A stretch of DNA of 53,561 nt. Origin: an uncultured bacterium (GTDB taxonomy: Bacteria > Bacteroidota > Bacteroidia > Bacteroidales > Bacteroidaceae). Positions 24,862-33,958 of this stretch are shown here, one piece after another. The notes beneath the pieces are model-generated. The model made no database searches. It was not told where the DNA came from and worked only from the letters and a program-made list of their open reading frames with translations. Location: NCBI GenBank assembly GCA_905216025.1, contig CAJMSE010000023.1, positions 1 through 53,561 on the forward strand, read 5' to 3'. Every line of letters begins with the position of its first letter. The stretch's first letter is position 1. A program made the translations under genes and the position numbers.

Positions 24862-26493
24862 TTACATCATTCCGCCCATGCCCGGAGCGCCGCCCATCGG
24901 CATTGCGGGCTTATCCTCAGGCTTGTCCACGATGAGGCACTCGGTGGTCAGGAACATGCCTGCGATGGAGGCAGCGTTCTCGAGAGCCACGCGCGACACC
25001 TTGGCGGGGTCTATCACTCCGGCCTTGCGCATATCCTCATAGATATCCTTGCGGGCGTTGTAACCGAAGTCGCCTTCGCCCTCGCGCACCTTCTGCACTA
25101 CCACGGCACCCTCGCCGCCGGCATTTGTGACAATCTGGCGCAGAGGCTCCTCGATGGCGCGCTCCACGATGTTGATACCTGTCTGCTCGTCGGCATTCTC
25201 GCCCTTGAGGTCTGCCAGGGCCGAGAGGGCGCGGATATAGGTCGTTCCGCCGCCGGCAACGACGCCTTCCTCGATGGCTGCGCGGGTGGCGCAGAGAGCG
25301 TCGTCGACGCGGTCTTTCTTCTCCTTCATCTCCACCTCGCTGTTCGCACCGACGTAGAGCACTGCCACGCCGCCTGCCATCTTGGCCAGACGCTCCTGCA
25401 GCTTCTCCTTGTCGTAGGAGCTCGTGGTGTTGCTGATTTCATTCTTTATCTGTGCAACGCGGTCGGCGATGGCCTGCTTCTCGCCGGCGCCGTTCACGAT
25501 GGTGGTGTTGTCTTTCGTCACCGTCACCTTGTCGCAGGTGCCGAGCATCTCGAGAGTGGCCTGCTCGAGCTTGAGGCCCTTCTCCTCGCTGATTACCGTT
25601 CCGCCTGTCAGCACGGCGATATCCTCGAGCATTGCCTTGCGGCGGTCGCCGAAGCCGGGAGCCTTCACGGCGCAGATCTTAAGTCCGCCGCGCAGACGGT
25701 TGACTACGAGCGTGGTCAGCGCCTCAGAGTCTACGTCCTCGGCAACCACGAGCAGCGGGCGTCCGCTCTCGGCGGCGGGCTGCAGGATGGGCAGGAAGTC
25801 CTTGATGTTGCTTATCTTCTTGTCGTAGATGAGGATGTAGGGATTGTCCATCACGCACTCCATCTTGTCGGCGTCGGTAACGAAATAGCTGCTCAGATAG
25901 CCGCGGTCGAACTGCATTCCCTCTACAACGTTGATGTAGGTGTCGCGGCTCTTGCTCTCCTCGATGGTGATCACGCCGTCCTTGCTGACCTTGCGCATCG
26001 CGTCGGCGATGAGCTTTCCTATCTCGGGATCGTTGTTGGCAGACACCGTGGCCACCTGCTCGATCTTGTCGTAGTTGTCGTCAACCTTCTCTGCGTGAGC
26101 CTTGATGTACTCTACTACTGCGGCAACGGCCTTGTCGATACCGCGCTTAAGGTCCATCGGGTTTGCTCCGGCCGTGACGTTCTTCAGGCCGACGTTGACG
26201 ATGCTCTGCGCCAGGATGGTGGCAGTGGTCGTTCCGTCGCCGGCGTCGTCGCCTGTCTTGCTGGCCACGCTCTTCACGAGCTGTGCGCCGGTGTTCTCGA
26301 AGTGGTCTTCAAGCTCCACCTCCTTAGCCACGGTCACGCCGTCCTTCGTAATCTGGGGAGCGCCAAACTTCTTCTCGATAATCACGTTGCGGCCCTTCGG
26401 ACCGAGGGTTACCTTCACTGCATTTGCCAACTGGTCGACGCCCTTCTTCAAGAGGTCACGGGCATCCATATTGAATTTGATATCCTTTGCCAT
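24862..26493 (-). CDS. groL: Chaperonin GroEL (60 kDa)
   Basis: GroEL forms the double-ring ATP-driven folding chamber with GroES. The 543-residue protein is full length. It has the N-terminal MAKDIKFNMDARDLLKKGVD, the ATP-site VTLGPKGRNV and GDGTTTATILAQ segments, the family signature AAIEEGVVAGGG (near 404), and the flexible Gly-Met-rich C-terminal tail ending GMGGMM. It lies downstream of groS on the same strand, but the 164-bp spacer between them is unusually long and carries aatgaagaatga-type repeat debris. No CIRCE-like operator was seen. Confidence 0.98.
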   Translation of the reverse strand: MAKDIKFNMDARDLLKKGVDQLANAVKVTLGPKGRNVIIEKKFGAPQITKDGVTVAKEVELEDHFENTGAQLVKSVASKTGDDAGDGTTTATILAQSIVNVGLKNVTAGANPMDLKRGIDKAVAAVVEYIKAHAEKVDDNYDKIEQVATVSANNDPEIGKLIADAMRKVSKDGVITIEESKSRDTYINVVEGMQFDRGYLSSYFVTDADKMECVMDNPYILIYDKKISNIKDFLPILQPAAESGRPLLVVAEDVDSEALTTLVVNRLRGGLKICAVKAPGFGDRRKAMLEDIAVLTGGTVISEEKGLKLEQATLEMLGTCDKVTVTKDNTTIVNGAGEKQAIADRVAQIKNEISNTTSSYDKEKLQERLAKMAGGVAVLYVGANSEVEMKEKKDRVDDALCATRAAIEEGVVAGGGTTYIRALSALADLKGENADEQTGINIVERAIEEPLRQIVTNAGGEGAVVVQKVREGEGDFGYNARKDIYEDMRKAGVIDPAKVSRVALENAASIAGMFLTTECLIVDKPEDKPAMPMGGAPGMGGMM

Positions 26494-26657
26494 AACTTTT
26501 TAATTAATGAAGAATGATGAATGAAAACGCGTTGATGAGCGAAGCGGATTATGAAGAATGCGCTGCCGGTCTGCCGGCCGATGCCGCTGTCATCTCAGAC
26601 TCCTCACCCTATCATTCCTGCCTGTTTGTTATTTGTTTGCTATACCTTATTTATTAT
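26494..26657. repeat. groS-groL spacer with decayed gaagaatga repeats
   Basis: This 164-bp spacer contains atgaagaatgatgaatg near 26509-26525 and atgaagaatgcgctgccgg near 26550-26568. They resemble the arms of the inverted repeat at 41884-42061. No gene is supported. Confidence 0.45.
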
Positions 26658-26930
26658 TTACTTCTCTATCACTGCGAGCACGTCGCTCTGACGCATCATC
26701 AGATACTTCTCGCCGTCAAACTCAAGCTCAGTGCCTGAATATTTGCCGTAGAGCACCTCGTCGCCGGCCTTGAGGACCATCTCCTCGTCCTTCGTTCCGT
26801 TACCTGTGGCTACAACCTTACCATGCAACGGCTTCTCCTTTGCCGTGTCGGGAATGATGATACCGCCAACTTTCTCTTCTGCCGGCGCAGGAAGCACCAG
26901 CACTCTGTCTGCTAATGGTTTAATGTTCAT
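26658..26930 (-). CDS. groS: Co-chaperonin GroES (10 kDa)
   Basis: GroES caps the GroEL ring as a heptamer. The 90-residue protein has the N-terminal MNIKPLADRVLVLPAPAEE and the mobile-loop segment KVGGIIIPDTAKEKPLHGKV that contacts GroEL, followed by the beta-strands GDEVLYGKYSGTEL. Length is slightly shorter than many homologues but complete. It is first gene of the groS-groL unit. No confident TAnnTTTG box was found upstream, so it may use another sigma factor. Confidence 0.97.
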   Translation of the reverse strand: MNIKPLADRVLVLPAPAEEKVGGIIIPDTAKEKPLHGKVVATGNGTKDEEMVLKAGDEVLYGKYSGTELEFDGEKYLMMRQSDVLAVIEK

Positions 26931-27143
26931 GTCTTCTTATTTTAGTATTTATACTGTATTTTAATCTTTGCGGGGCCTGCATCGGCAAGCGTCCGTCTGC
27001 TTGCAATACAGCCAAAACCGTGCCAAAGCAGCCTTTTTGCAGCACAAACAGTCTGAAAAAGACTCAACTTTAACAATATTAAAGCTGTCGGGAGGGTTTC
27101 CGGAGGGTTCGGAGAGCTCTGAAACCCTGAGCCATCTAAAAAA

Positions 27144-27224
27144 GCAAAGGCCGCAAAGACGCAAAGCCCTATTGCCATAAAAGAGACAATACGAAACTTA
27201 TCTTTGCGTCTTCGCGGCCTTTGC
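27144..27224. repeat. Inverted repeat of the gcaaagacgcaaag family
   Basis: 23-bp arms at 27144-27166 and 27202-27224 carry one mismatch and a 35-bp loop. Related sequences occur at 47940-48026, 48159-48223 and 50039-50064. A smaller gctatata/tatatagc inverted repeat lies at 27255-27278. Nothing else was recognised in 26931-27316. Confidence 0.85.
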
Positions 27225-27316
27225 GTTGCCTTGAAATAAACTCAATTCCACCCCGCTATATACATTATATTATATAGCATGGCTGTGGCGGCATCCCTTT
27301 TTGCCGCCCGCCGCCG

Positions 27317-28666
27317 TCATTTCACCTTCTCGCCGTTTATCACCACGTTCTTCACGGTGCAGTTCTCGATGAGCGACGGGTCAAAGGCTTTCTTGCCGTC
27401 CTTGACGTCGCAGTTCTCGAACGTGAAGTCGATAAGGCGGTATTTGTCTGACTTGCCCACGTCAAAGAAGTTCTTGCAGTCCATCTTCACGTTGCGCAGG
27501 GTGATGTTATTGCATGTGGAGAGCGGCATGTCGGGGCGGTTCTCCGGCTTGAAGAACTGCGTCCAGGGGCGCACGACGAGGAAACTGCCGCAGTCGCCGG
27601 TGACGTCCTCCACCGTGACGTACTCGTAATGCTGGGGCGTGTCGGGGCGCATCTTAAGCCACAGCACGCGGTTGGCCTGCGTGATGCTGCACCGGCGCAG
27701 TATGACGTTGCGGTCGTGCAGGCTCTCGCTGCCCAGCGTGAGGCATCCGTGAACCTTTCCGTAGGTGCAGTCTTCGATGATGATGTTAGAGCACGGGCCG
27801 TTCGTGGAGTCCTTGTCGGCCCACGTTCCCTTGCCGCCCTTGAGCACGACGGCATCGTCGCATACGCTCATGTAGCACCCGTGGATGAGCACGTTCTTGC
27901 ACACATCAAGGTCGATGGCATCGGAGCTGGGTGCGCCGCGCTTCGGGTCGACGGGCGTCACGCCGCTCGTGGGTGCGTAGATATAGCATCCGAGGTAGCG
28001 CAGGTTCTCCGTCTTATAGATGTGGTTGGTCCAAAACGGGCTGTTGATGAGCCTTACATCCTGCACGGTGACGTTCTTGCTGTTCGATATGTAGACGAGC
28101 CTCGGACGCATCGCCTCGAGGTTCGTGCACTGACGGTTATACTGGCGGCGTATCCAGAACTCCTCCCAGTAGTTGCGGCCGTTGCCGTCGATGGTGCCCT
28201 TGCCGGCAATCGTGAACCCGTCCACGCCGTCGGCGTTCACCAGTGCGGAGAAATATTTGAGCGTCTGGCCCTCCATGCGCGTCGTCTGGAGCTTGAAGTT
28301 GCGTATGCGGTCGCTGCCTTTCAGGCGGCCGCCCTCCTCTACATAGAGGTGCGTGCCCTGCTTGAAGAATATCGAACCGCTGAGGAACGTGCCGCGGGGA
28401 ACGACGATAACGCCGCCTCCGGCCGCCGCAGCCTTGTCTATCACGGCCTGTATCTGCTCGGTCTGGAGCAGGTTCGAGTCGTTCTTCACGCCGTAGTCGG
28501 TGATGACATACTTCTTTCCGAGCTTGTCCACGTCAACCTTCGTGGTGTCGCTGAACCACGCGGGGATGGGCGTACCGTCGGGGAAGAGGTCTACTTTCTT
28601 TTTCTTCGCAAACGCCGTCGTGCATGCGAGGACGAGCGACAGCGCAATGATTGGTCTGATGTTCAT
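27317..28666 (-). CDS. Glycoside hydrolase family 28 (polygalacturonase-like)
   Basis: 449 residues with a signal peptide (MNIRPIIALSLVLACTTAFA) and a right-handed parallel beta-helix pattern. The GH28 catalytic motifs are recognisable: SSDAIDLD at 247-254 (family NTDGID/SDGID), CDDAVVLKGG at 269-278 (family DDCIAIKSG), and KVHGCLTLGSE near 304-314 (family GHGxSxGS). The family hydrolyses alpha-1,4-galacturonide links in homogalacturonan or rhamnogalacturonan. GH105 at 46.6-47.9 kb would act on unsaturated products of pectin lysis. It is monocistronic with a well-formed promoter. Exact substrate is not determinable. Confidence 0.9.
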   Translation of the reverse strand: MNIRPIIALSLVLACTTAFAKKKKVDLFPDGTPIPAWFSDTTKVDVDKLGKKYVITDYGVKNDSNLLQTEQIQAVIDKAAAAGGGVIVVPRGTFLSGSIFFKQGTHLYVEEGGRLKGSDRIRNFKLQTTRMEGQTLKYFSALVNADGVDGFTIAGKGTIDGNGRNYWEEFWIRRQYNRQCTNLEAMRPRLVYISNSKNVTVQDVRLINSPFWTNHIYKTENLRYLGCYIYAPTSGVTPVDPKRGAPSSDAIDLDVCKNVLIHGCYMSVCDDAVVLKGGKGTWADKDSTNGPCSNIIIEDCTYGKVHGCLTLGSESLHDRNVILRRCSITQANRVLWLKMRPDTPQHYEYVTVEDVTGDCGSFLVVRPWTQFFKPENRPDMPLSTCNNITLRNVKMDCKNFFDVGKSDKYRLIDFTFENCDVKDGKKAFDPSLIENCTVKNVVINGEKVK

Positions 28667-28708
28667 AAATACAGATATTGTCTTTTTAGTTGATTAGTTT
28701 ACTGTCCG

Positions 28709-28739
28709 CAAAGTTAAGACAAATCCGTGAGATAAGCAA
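28709..28739 (-). promoter_or_regulatory. Promoter of the GH28 gene
   Basis: On the minus strand TTG (28739-28737), 20 bp, TAACTTTG (28716-28709), about 43 bp upstream of the start. Confidence 0.7.
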
Positions 28740-28863
28740 AAATAACCTATTAATTTAATAATGTGGCACGTGCAGGCGGCTTTTTTCCGCAAAATTGCCG
28801 CTTATAGGGCTGTTTACCGTTACAATTTGTACGGAAAATACAAGCCGTATCAATTATTCTTCG

Positions 28864-28871
28864 TACCTTTG
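28864..28871 (+). promoter_or_regulatory. Candidate -7 box for the sppA operon
   Basis: TACCTTTG matches TAnnTTTG, about 38 bp upstream of sppA. No -33 box at the usual distance. Confidence 0.5.
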
Positions 28872-28909
28872 CAACAAATCATGTCTAACAAAATGTATAA
28901 CCAAAGCTT

Positions 28910-30676
28910 ATGAAAGATTTTTTCAAGTACACCCTTGCCACCGTCACCGGCATTGCCCTGGCAATATCATTGCTGACGGTGCTCAGCATCTTCTCACTCA
29001 TCGGGATGGCCGTCTCGGGCCAGTCGTCCACCAAGGTAGAGAGCAATTCCGTCTTCGTGCTGCCCCTGTCGGGCGTGCTTGAGGAGCGTACGCAGGACAA
29101 TGTGATGGGCCAGCTCATGGGCAACGACGAGGGAGGCCTGGGGCTCGACGGCATACTCGCGGCCATACGCAAGGCCAAGGCCGACAAGGACATCAAGGGA
29201 ATATACATCGAGGCAGGCATGTTCGCACCCGATGCGGCCGCTTCCGCACAGGCCATACGCAACCAGCTGGCCGACTTCCGCAAGAGCGGCAAGTGGATAG
29301 TGGCCTACGCCGACACCTACACGCAGAGCTCATACTACATCTGCTCGGTGGCCGACAAGGTGTTCCTGAACCCGCAAGGCATGATCGACTGGCACGGACT
29401 GGCGTCCCAGCCGGTGTTCCTGAAAGACCTGCTCGCCAAGTTCGGCGTGAAGGTGCAGCTCTCGAAGGTGGGCAAATACAAGAGCGCCCCGGAGGAACTG
29501 ACGGCCGACGGCATGAGCGAGCCCAACCGCGAGCAGGTGACCGCATACATCAACGGCGTGTGGAACTCGATGCTCGCCGACGTCGGCGCAAGCCGCAAGC
29601 TGTCTGTAAAGACGCTCAACGACTATGCGGACAACCTCATCATGACGGCCGACCCGAAGAGCTACGTGAGCATGAAGCTCGTCGACAAACTGATATATAC
29701 GGACGAGGTGAAGACCGAGATAAAGAAAATGCTCGGCATCGACGCCAGCGACAAGATAAACCAGCTGTCGCTCAGCGACATGAGCAACATCGAGGATGAC
29801 GACGACGGCGACCAGATTGCCGTATACTACGCATTCGGCGACATCGTCGACGCTGCCCCCGGAGGATTCTCCACCAGCCCGTGCATCGCAGCAGAGACAG
29901 TCTGCAAGGACCTCGAGGCATTGGCAGAAGACGACGACGTGAAGGCCGTGGTGCTGAGGGTGAACTCCGGCGGAGGAAGCGCATACGCCTCCGAGCAGAT
30001 ATGGCACTCGGTGATGAACCTGAAGGCGAAGAAGCCTGTCGTCGTGTCGATGGGCGGATATGCCGCTTCGGGCGGATACTACATCAGCTGCGCGGCAAAC
30101 TACATCTATGCCGAACCCACCACGCTGACGGGCAGCATCGGCATCTTCGGCATGTTCCCCGACTTCAGCGGACTGCTGAAAGACAAGCTGGGAGTGAAGT
30201 TTGACGAGGTGAAGACAAACAAGTTCAGCGCCTTCGGCACGCCGGCAAGACCCTTCAACGAGGAGGAGATGGCATATCTGAACGCATATATCGACCGCGG
30301 ATACAAGCTGTTCCGCAAGCGCGTGGCCGACGGCCGCAAGATGAAGACCGAGGCCGTGGAGGCCATTGCACAGGGCCGCGTATGGATCGGAAGCGACGCC
30401 CTCAAGGTGAAGCTCGTCGACGGCATGGGCGGCATCGACGCGGCAGTGGCCAAGGCGGCCGCACTGGCCAAGGCCGGAGAGTATCACACGGTGAGCTACC
30501 CCGCCCCGCCTAACTTCATCGACCAGCTCTTCGCAAGCATGAACGGCGGCAACTACCTCGACGAGCAGGTGCGCCAGACGCTCGGCGAATACTACGCGCC
30601 CTTCATGTTCGTCAAGAACCTGAACTCACAGAACGCCATACAGGCACGCATGCCGTACCGCATTAACATGAAATAA
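28910..30676 (+). CDS. sppA: Signal peptide peptidase SppA, 67K type
   Basis: SppA degrades cleaved signal peptides in the cytoplasmic membrane using a Ser-Lys dyad. The 588-residue, two-domain form has an N-terminal membrane anchor (about residues 8-36). The catalytic Lys191 is in SKVGKYKSAPEEL of the first domain. Ser387 is in SMGGYAASGGYYISC of the second. A TLTGSIGIFG motif follows. It is first in a plus-strand run sppA-lpxK-punA-thiL; its stop is immediately followed by the lpxK ATG. Confidence 0.96.
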   Translation: MKDFFKYTLATVTGIALAISLLTVLSIFSLIGMAVSGQSSTKVESNSVFVLPLSGVLEERTQDNVMGQLMGNDEGGLGLDGILAAIRKAKADKDIKGIYIEAGMFAPDAAASAQAIRNQLADFRKSGKWIVAYADTYTQSSYYICSVADKVFLNPQGMIDWHGLASQPVFLKDLLAKFGVKVQLSKVGKYKSAPEELTADGMSEPNREQVTAYINGVWNSMLADVGASRKLSVKTLNDYADNLIMTADPKSYVSMKLVDKLIYTDEVKTEIKKMLGIDASDKINQLSLSDMSNIEDDDDGDQIAVYYAFGDIVDAAPGGFSTSPCIAAETVCKDLEALAEDDDVKAVVLRVNSGGGSAYASEQIWHSVMNLKAKKPVVVSMGGYAASGGYYISCAANYIYAEPTTLTGSIGIFGMFPDFSGLLKDKLGVKFDEVKTNKFSAFGTPARPFNEEEMAYLNAYIDRGYKLFRKRVADGRKMKTEAVEAIAQGRVWIGSDALKVKLVDGMGGIDAAVAKAAALAKAGEYHTVSYPAPPNFIDQLFASMNGGNYLDEQVRQTLGEYYAPFMFVKNLNSQNAIQARMPYRINMK

Positions 30677-31846
30677 ATGGAAGGAGACTTCATCAGGATA
30701 AACCGATGGCTGCTGCCTCTGAGCTGGATATACGGCTGCATAGTGAGGCTGCGCAACCTTTTCTTCGACACCGGACTGCTGAAAAGCCGCAGCTTCGACG
30801 TGCCGATGATTGCCGTGGGCAACATCACGGTGGGCGGAACGGGCAAGACTCCCCATGTGGAGTATCTCATCGAACTGCTCAAAGACAAGTTCAACGTCGC
30901 CGTGCTGAGCCGAGGATACAAGCGCAAGAGCCGCGGGTTCGTGCTCGCCGACGCCTCGTCGGGGGTGCGCGACATCGGCGACGAGCCATACCAGATGAAG
31001 CAGAAATATCCCGGCATCGCCGTCGCCGTCGACAAGAACAGGTGCCACGGCATGGACAGGCTGACCGACAACACCACGGCGAAGGACATCGACGTGGTGC
31101 TTCTTGACGACGCTTTCCAGCACCGGTATGTCAAACCGGGGATAAACATCCTCCTCGTAGACTATCACCGGCTGATAATATACGACAGGATGCTGCCCGC
31201 CGGCAGGATGCGCGAGCCCCTGTCGGGGAAGAACAGGGCCGACATCGTCATCGTCACGAAATGCCCTGCAGGCATCAAGCCCATGGAATTCCGCGTGATA
31301 ACGAAGGCCATGAGCCTCTATCCATACCAGCATCTCTACTTCACGACGCTCGGCTACAGCGACCTGCAGCAGGTCTTCGGCGACGGCCGGCGAGGCCTCG
31401 GCACGCTGAAGGGCGAGAACATACTGCTGCTCACGGGCATCGCCTCGCCCGACCAGATGATAATGGACCTGAAGGATCATGCCGGCAGCATCTTCCCCAT
31501 GACGTTCAGCGACCATCACGCGTTCACGGCAGGCGACATAGAGAAGATCAACAGCAGGTTCGCGGAGCTTCCGTCGCCGAAGCTCATCATCACCACGGAG
31601 AAGGATGCGGCACGCATCCACGGCCTCGAGGGACTGAGCGACGAGGTGCGTGAGGGCATATATGCCCTGCCGGTGAAAATCCGGTTCATGCTCGGACAGG
31701 AAGAACGGTTTAACGAAAACATAATAGGTTATGTACGGAAAAATTCAAGAAACAGCATCCTGGTTAAGGCAAAGGATGACAACAAGCCCAAAAACGGCAA
31801 TAATTCTGGGAACAGGTCTCGGACAATTAGCTTCAGAAATAACTGA
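30677..31846 (+). CDS. lpxK: Tetraacyldisaccharide 4'-kinase
   Basis: LpxK phosphorylates the 4' position of the lipid A precursor at the inner membrane. The 389-residue protein has the Walker A-type GNITVGGTGKTP at about 48-59, the N-terminal amphipathic/membrane-associated segment WLLPLSWIYG, and SDHHAFTAGD near 275. It starts directly after the sppA stop. The last ~30-38 codons, after NIIGYVRKNSRNS, run in another frame through the start of punA (overlap 31731-31846). This tail looks like read-on after loss of an earlier stop rather than conserved protein. Confidence 0.95.
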   Translation: MEGDFIRINRWLLPLSWIYGCIVRLRNLFFDTGLLKSRSFDVPMIAVGNITVGGTGKTPHVEYLIELLKDKFNVAVLSRGYKRKSRGFVLADASSGVRDIGDEPYQMKQKYPGIAVAVDKNRCHGMDRLTDNTTAKDIDVVLLDDAFQHRYVKPGINILLVDYHRLIIYDRMLPAGRMREPLSGKNRADIVIVTKCPAGIKPMEFRVITKAMSLYPYQHLYFTTLGYSDLQQVFGDGRRGLGTLKGENILLLTGIASPDQMIMDLKDHAGSIFPMTFSDHHAFTAGDIEKINSRFAELPSPKLIITTEKDAARIHGLEGLSDEVREGIYALPVKIRFMLGQEERFNENIIGYVRKNSRNSILVKAKDDNKPKNGNNSGNRSRTISFRNN

Positions 31847-32540
31847 CACATACGAGTTCCCGTACGAGGAGATACCCAACTTCCCCGTGTCTACGGTGGA
31901 GGGACACAGCGGAAAACTCATCTTCGGAAAGCTCGGCGACAAGGACATCATGGCCATGCAGGGCCGCTTCCACTACTACGAGGGCTACTCGATGAAGGAG
32001 GTGACGTTCCCCATCCGCGTGATGTACGAGCTCGGCATCGAGACGCTGTTCGTCTCCAACGCATCCGGCGGCATGAACCCGGAGTTCAGGATTGGCGACC
32101 TGATGATCATCACGGACCACATCAACTTCTTCCCCGAGCACCCGCTGCGCGGCAAGAACTTCCCCACCGGCCCGCGCTTCCCCGACATGCACGAGACATA
32201 CGACCACAGACTCATCGCCGAGGCCGACGCGATAGCTGCCGAGAAGGGCATCCGCGTGGTTCACGGCGTATACATCGGCGTGCAGGGCCCGACCTTCGAG
32301 ACTCCCGCGGAGTATAAGATGTATCACCGTCTCGGCGGCGACGCCGTCGGCATGAGCACCGTGCCCGAGGTCATCGTGGCCCACCACTGCGGCATCAAGA
32401 CCTTCGGCATCAGCATCATCACCGACCTCGGGCTCGAAGACACGCCCGTTGAGGTGAGCCACGAGGAGGTGCAGGCCGCCGCGAACAAGGCCCAGCCGCT
32501 CATGACGGAGATAATGAGAGAGATGATAAACAGAGCTTGA
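31731..32540 (+). CDS. punA: Purine nucleoside phosphorylase
   Basis: PNP cleaves purine nucleosides with phosphate in salvage. The 269-residue length suits the trimeric PNP/MTAP class. Motifs: the phosphate-binding AIILGTGLGQLA near 22-33, STVEGHSGKLIFG, GRFHYYEGY, FVSNASGGMNP, and the purine site GVQGPTFETPAEYKM with GMSTVPE. The start at 31731 is supported because the N-terminal helix KIQETASWLRQRM is a typical family start. This puts 116 bp of the gene inside lpxK in a different frame. thiL follows after 26 bp. Confidence 0.95.
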   Translation: MYGKIQETASWLRQRMTTSPKTAIILGTGLGQLASEITDTYEFPYEEIPNFPVSTVEGHSGKLIFGKLGDKDIMAMQGRFHYYEGYSMKEVTFPIRVMYELGIETLFVSNASGGMNPEFRIGDLMIITDHINFFPEHPLRGKNFPTGPRFPDMHETYDHRLIAEADAIAAEKGIRVVHGVYIGVQGPTFETPAEYKMYHRLGGDAVGMSTVPEVIVAHHCGIKTFGISIITDLGLEDTPVEVSHEEVQAAANKAQPLMTEIMREMINRA

Positions 32541-32566
32541 TTCCCTCTTCCCTCTTAGTTTAAATC

Positions 32567-33631
32567 ATGGATATATCGAAATTAGGTGAGTTCGGACTTA
32601 TAGAAAGACTCACAAAAGACATCAGCAAGAAGAATGAATCGACAGTATACGGCGTGGGAGACGACTGCGCCGTGCTGTCATATCCCGGCAAGGAAGTGCT
32701 CGTGACCACCGACATGCTCATGGAGGGCGTGCACTTCGACCTCACATACACAGACCTCAGACACCTCGGATACAAGTCGGCGATGGTGAACATCAGCGAC
32801 ATCTTCGCCATGAACGGCACTCCCAAGCAGATGACCGTGAGCCTCGCCATCAGCAAGCGCTTCACCGTAGAGGATATAGAGATGTTCTACGAGGGCCTGC
32901 GCATGGCCTGCAACAAGTGGGGCGTGGACATCATCGGCGGCGACACTACTTCGTCCTACACCGGACTGGCCATCAGCATCACGTGCATCGGCGAGGCCGA
33001 CAAGGACAGCATCGTATACCGCAACGGGGCACGCGACACCGACCTGATATGCGTGTCGGGCGACCTCGGAGCCGCATATATGGGCCTCCAGCTGCTCGAA
33101 CGCGAGAAATCGGTATACTACCAGCAGGTGAACGAGGCGAAGAAGAAAGGCGACAGCAAGGCCGTCGAGGAGCTCTCGGCATTCCAGCCCGACTTCTCCG
33201 GCAAGGAGTATCTGCTGCAGAGGCAGCTCCAGGCCGAGGCACGCGGCGACATCATCGCCAAGCTGCGCGAGGCGGGAGTGCGCCCGACGGCCATGATGGA
33301 CATCAGCGACGGACTGTCGAGCGAACTGATGCACATCTGCAAGCAGAGCCACACCGGATGCCGCATTTACGAGAAGAACCTGCCGATAGACTATCAGACC
33401 GCCGTCATGGCTGAGGAACTGAACATGAACGTGACCACATGCGCCCTCAACGGCGGCGAAGACTACGAGCTGCTCTTCACCGTGCCCATCGGAGACTACG
33501 GCAAGATAGAGGCGATGGAGGGCGTGAGACTTATCGGCCACATCACGAAGGAAAACCTCGGCACCGTTCTCGTCACCCGCGACAACAGCGAATTTGAACT
33601 CAAGGCACAGGGCTGGAACCCGTTGCAATAA
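32567..33631 (+). CDS. thiL: Thiamine-monophosphate kinase
   Basis: ThiL phosphorylates thiamine monophosphate to thiamine diphosphate. In this 354-residue protein the N-terminal GEFGLIERLTKD, the nucleotide and metal-binding VGDDCAVLSYP (Asp-Asp near 28-29), TTDMLMEGVHFDL, AMVNISDIFAMNG, GGDTTSS and MMDISDGLSSEL segments follow family order. An insertion near residues 185-215 (KKKGDSKAVEELSAFQP) is seen in the Bacteroidota form. It is the last gene of the sppA run. No terminator hairpin was found; instead two 22-bp arrays follow. Confidence 0.94.
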   Translation: MDISKLGEFGLIERLTKDISKKNESTVYGVGDDCAVLSYPGKEVLVTTDMLMEGVHFDLTYTDLRHLGYKSAMVNISDIFAMNGTPKQMTVSLAISKRFTVEDIEMFYEGLRMACNKWGVDIIGGDTTSSYTGLAISITCIGEADKDSIVYRNGARDTDLICVSGDLGAAYMGLQLLEREKSVYYQQVNEAKKKGDSKAVEELSAFQPDFSGKEYLLQRQLQAEARGDIIAKLREAGVRPTAMMDISDGLSSELMHICKQSHTGCRIYEKNLPIDYQTAVMAEELNMNVTTCALNGGEDYELLFTVPIGDYGKIEAMEGVRLIGHITKENLGTVLVTRDNSEFELKAQGWNPLQ

Positions 33632-33660
33632 CACGGCAGCGGCGCCTCCGGCATCCTGAT

Positions 33661-33704
33661 TCGCCCCAAGATATTGCATATCTGCCCCCAAGATATAGTG
33701 TATC
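33661..33704. repeat. 22-bp direct repeat, two copies
   Basis: Two 22-bp units at 33661-33682 and 33683-33704 share ccccaagatat followed by a TATC end. The first contains the palindrome agatattgcatatct. It directly precedes the GTnAC array with a 5-base gap. Confidence 0.88.
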
Positions 33705-33709
33705 GTGTT

Positions 33710-33797
33710 GTTACGTGCCACGCGTCACAGTGTAACCTGCCGCAGGTCACAGTGTGACGCGCCACGGGTAACACCGTTACGCGTGGCACGTAACACT
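33710..33797. repeat. Tandem array of four 22-bp GTnAC-N9-GTnAC palindromes
   Basis: Units start at 33710, 33732, 33754 and 33776. All eight half-sites keep GTnAC or its complement. The unit type is that of the array at 4790-4899, nearly 29 kb away. It lies between thiL and the tRNA-Phe promoter. Nothing further was recognised at 33798-33928. Confidence 0.94.
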
Positions 33798-33928
33798 ACT
33801 ACGAAGGCCTGATAACATCCCCGGCAATTATCGGCCGGATATCAACGAAAAAGCGGCCGCATTGTTAAAAGATGCAAACAGAGACACACTTTATATGTCC
33901 TTAATGCCGTTTTATTAATTTTAATGAT

Positions 33929-33936
33929 TACCTTTG
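33929..33936 (+). promoter_or_regulatory. Candidate -7 box for tRNA-Phe
   Basis: TACCTTTG lies 22 bp before the mature tRNA 5' end, in an AT-rich tract. Confidence 0.6.
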
Positions 33937-33958
33937 CAACCGCAAAACAAAACAAGGA

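Noticed and set aside
24862..26930. CIRCE/HrcA operator before groS
   Set aside because: No TTAGCACTC-N9-GAGTGCTAA-like inverted repeat was found upstream of groS.
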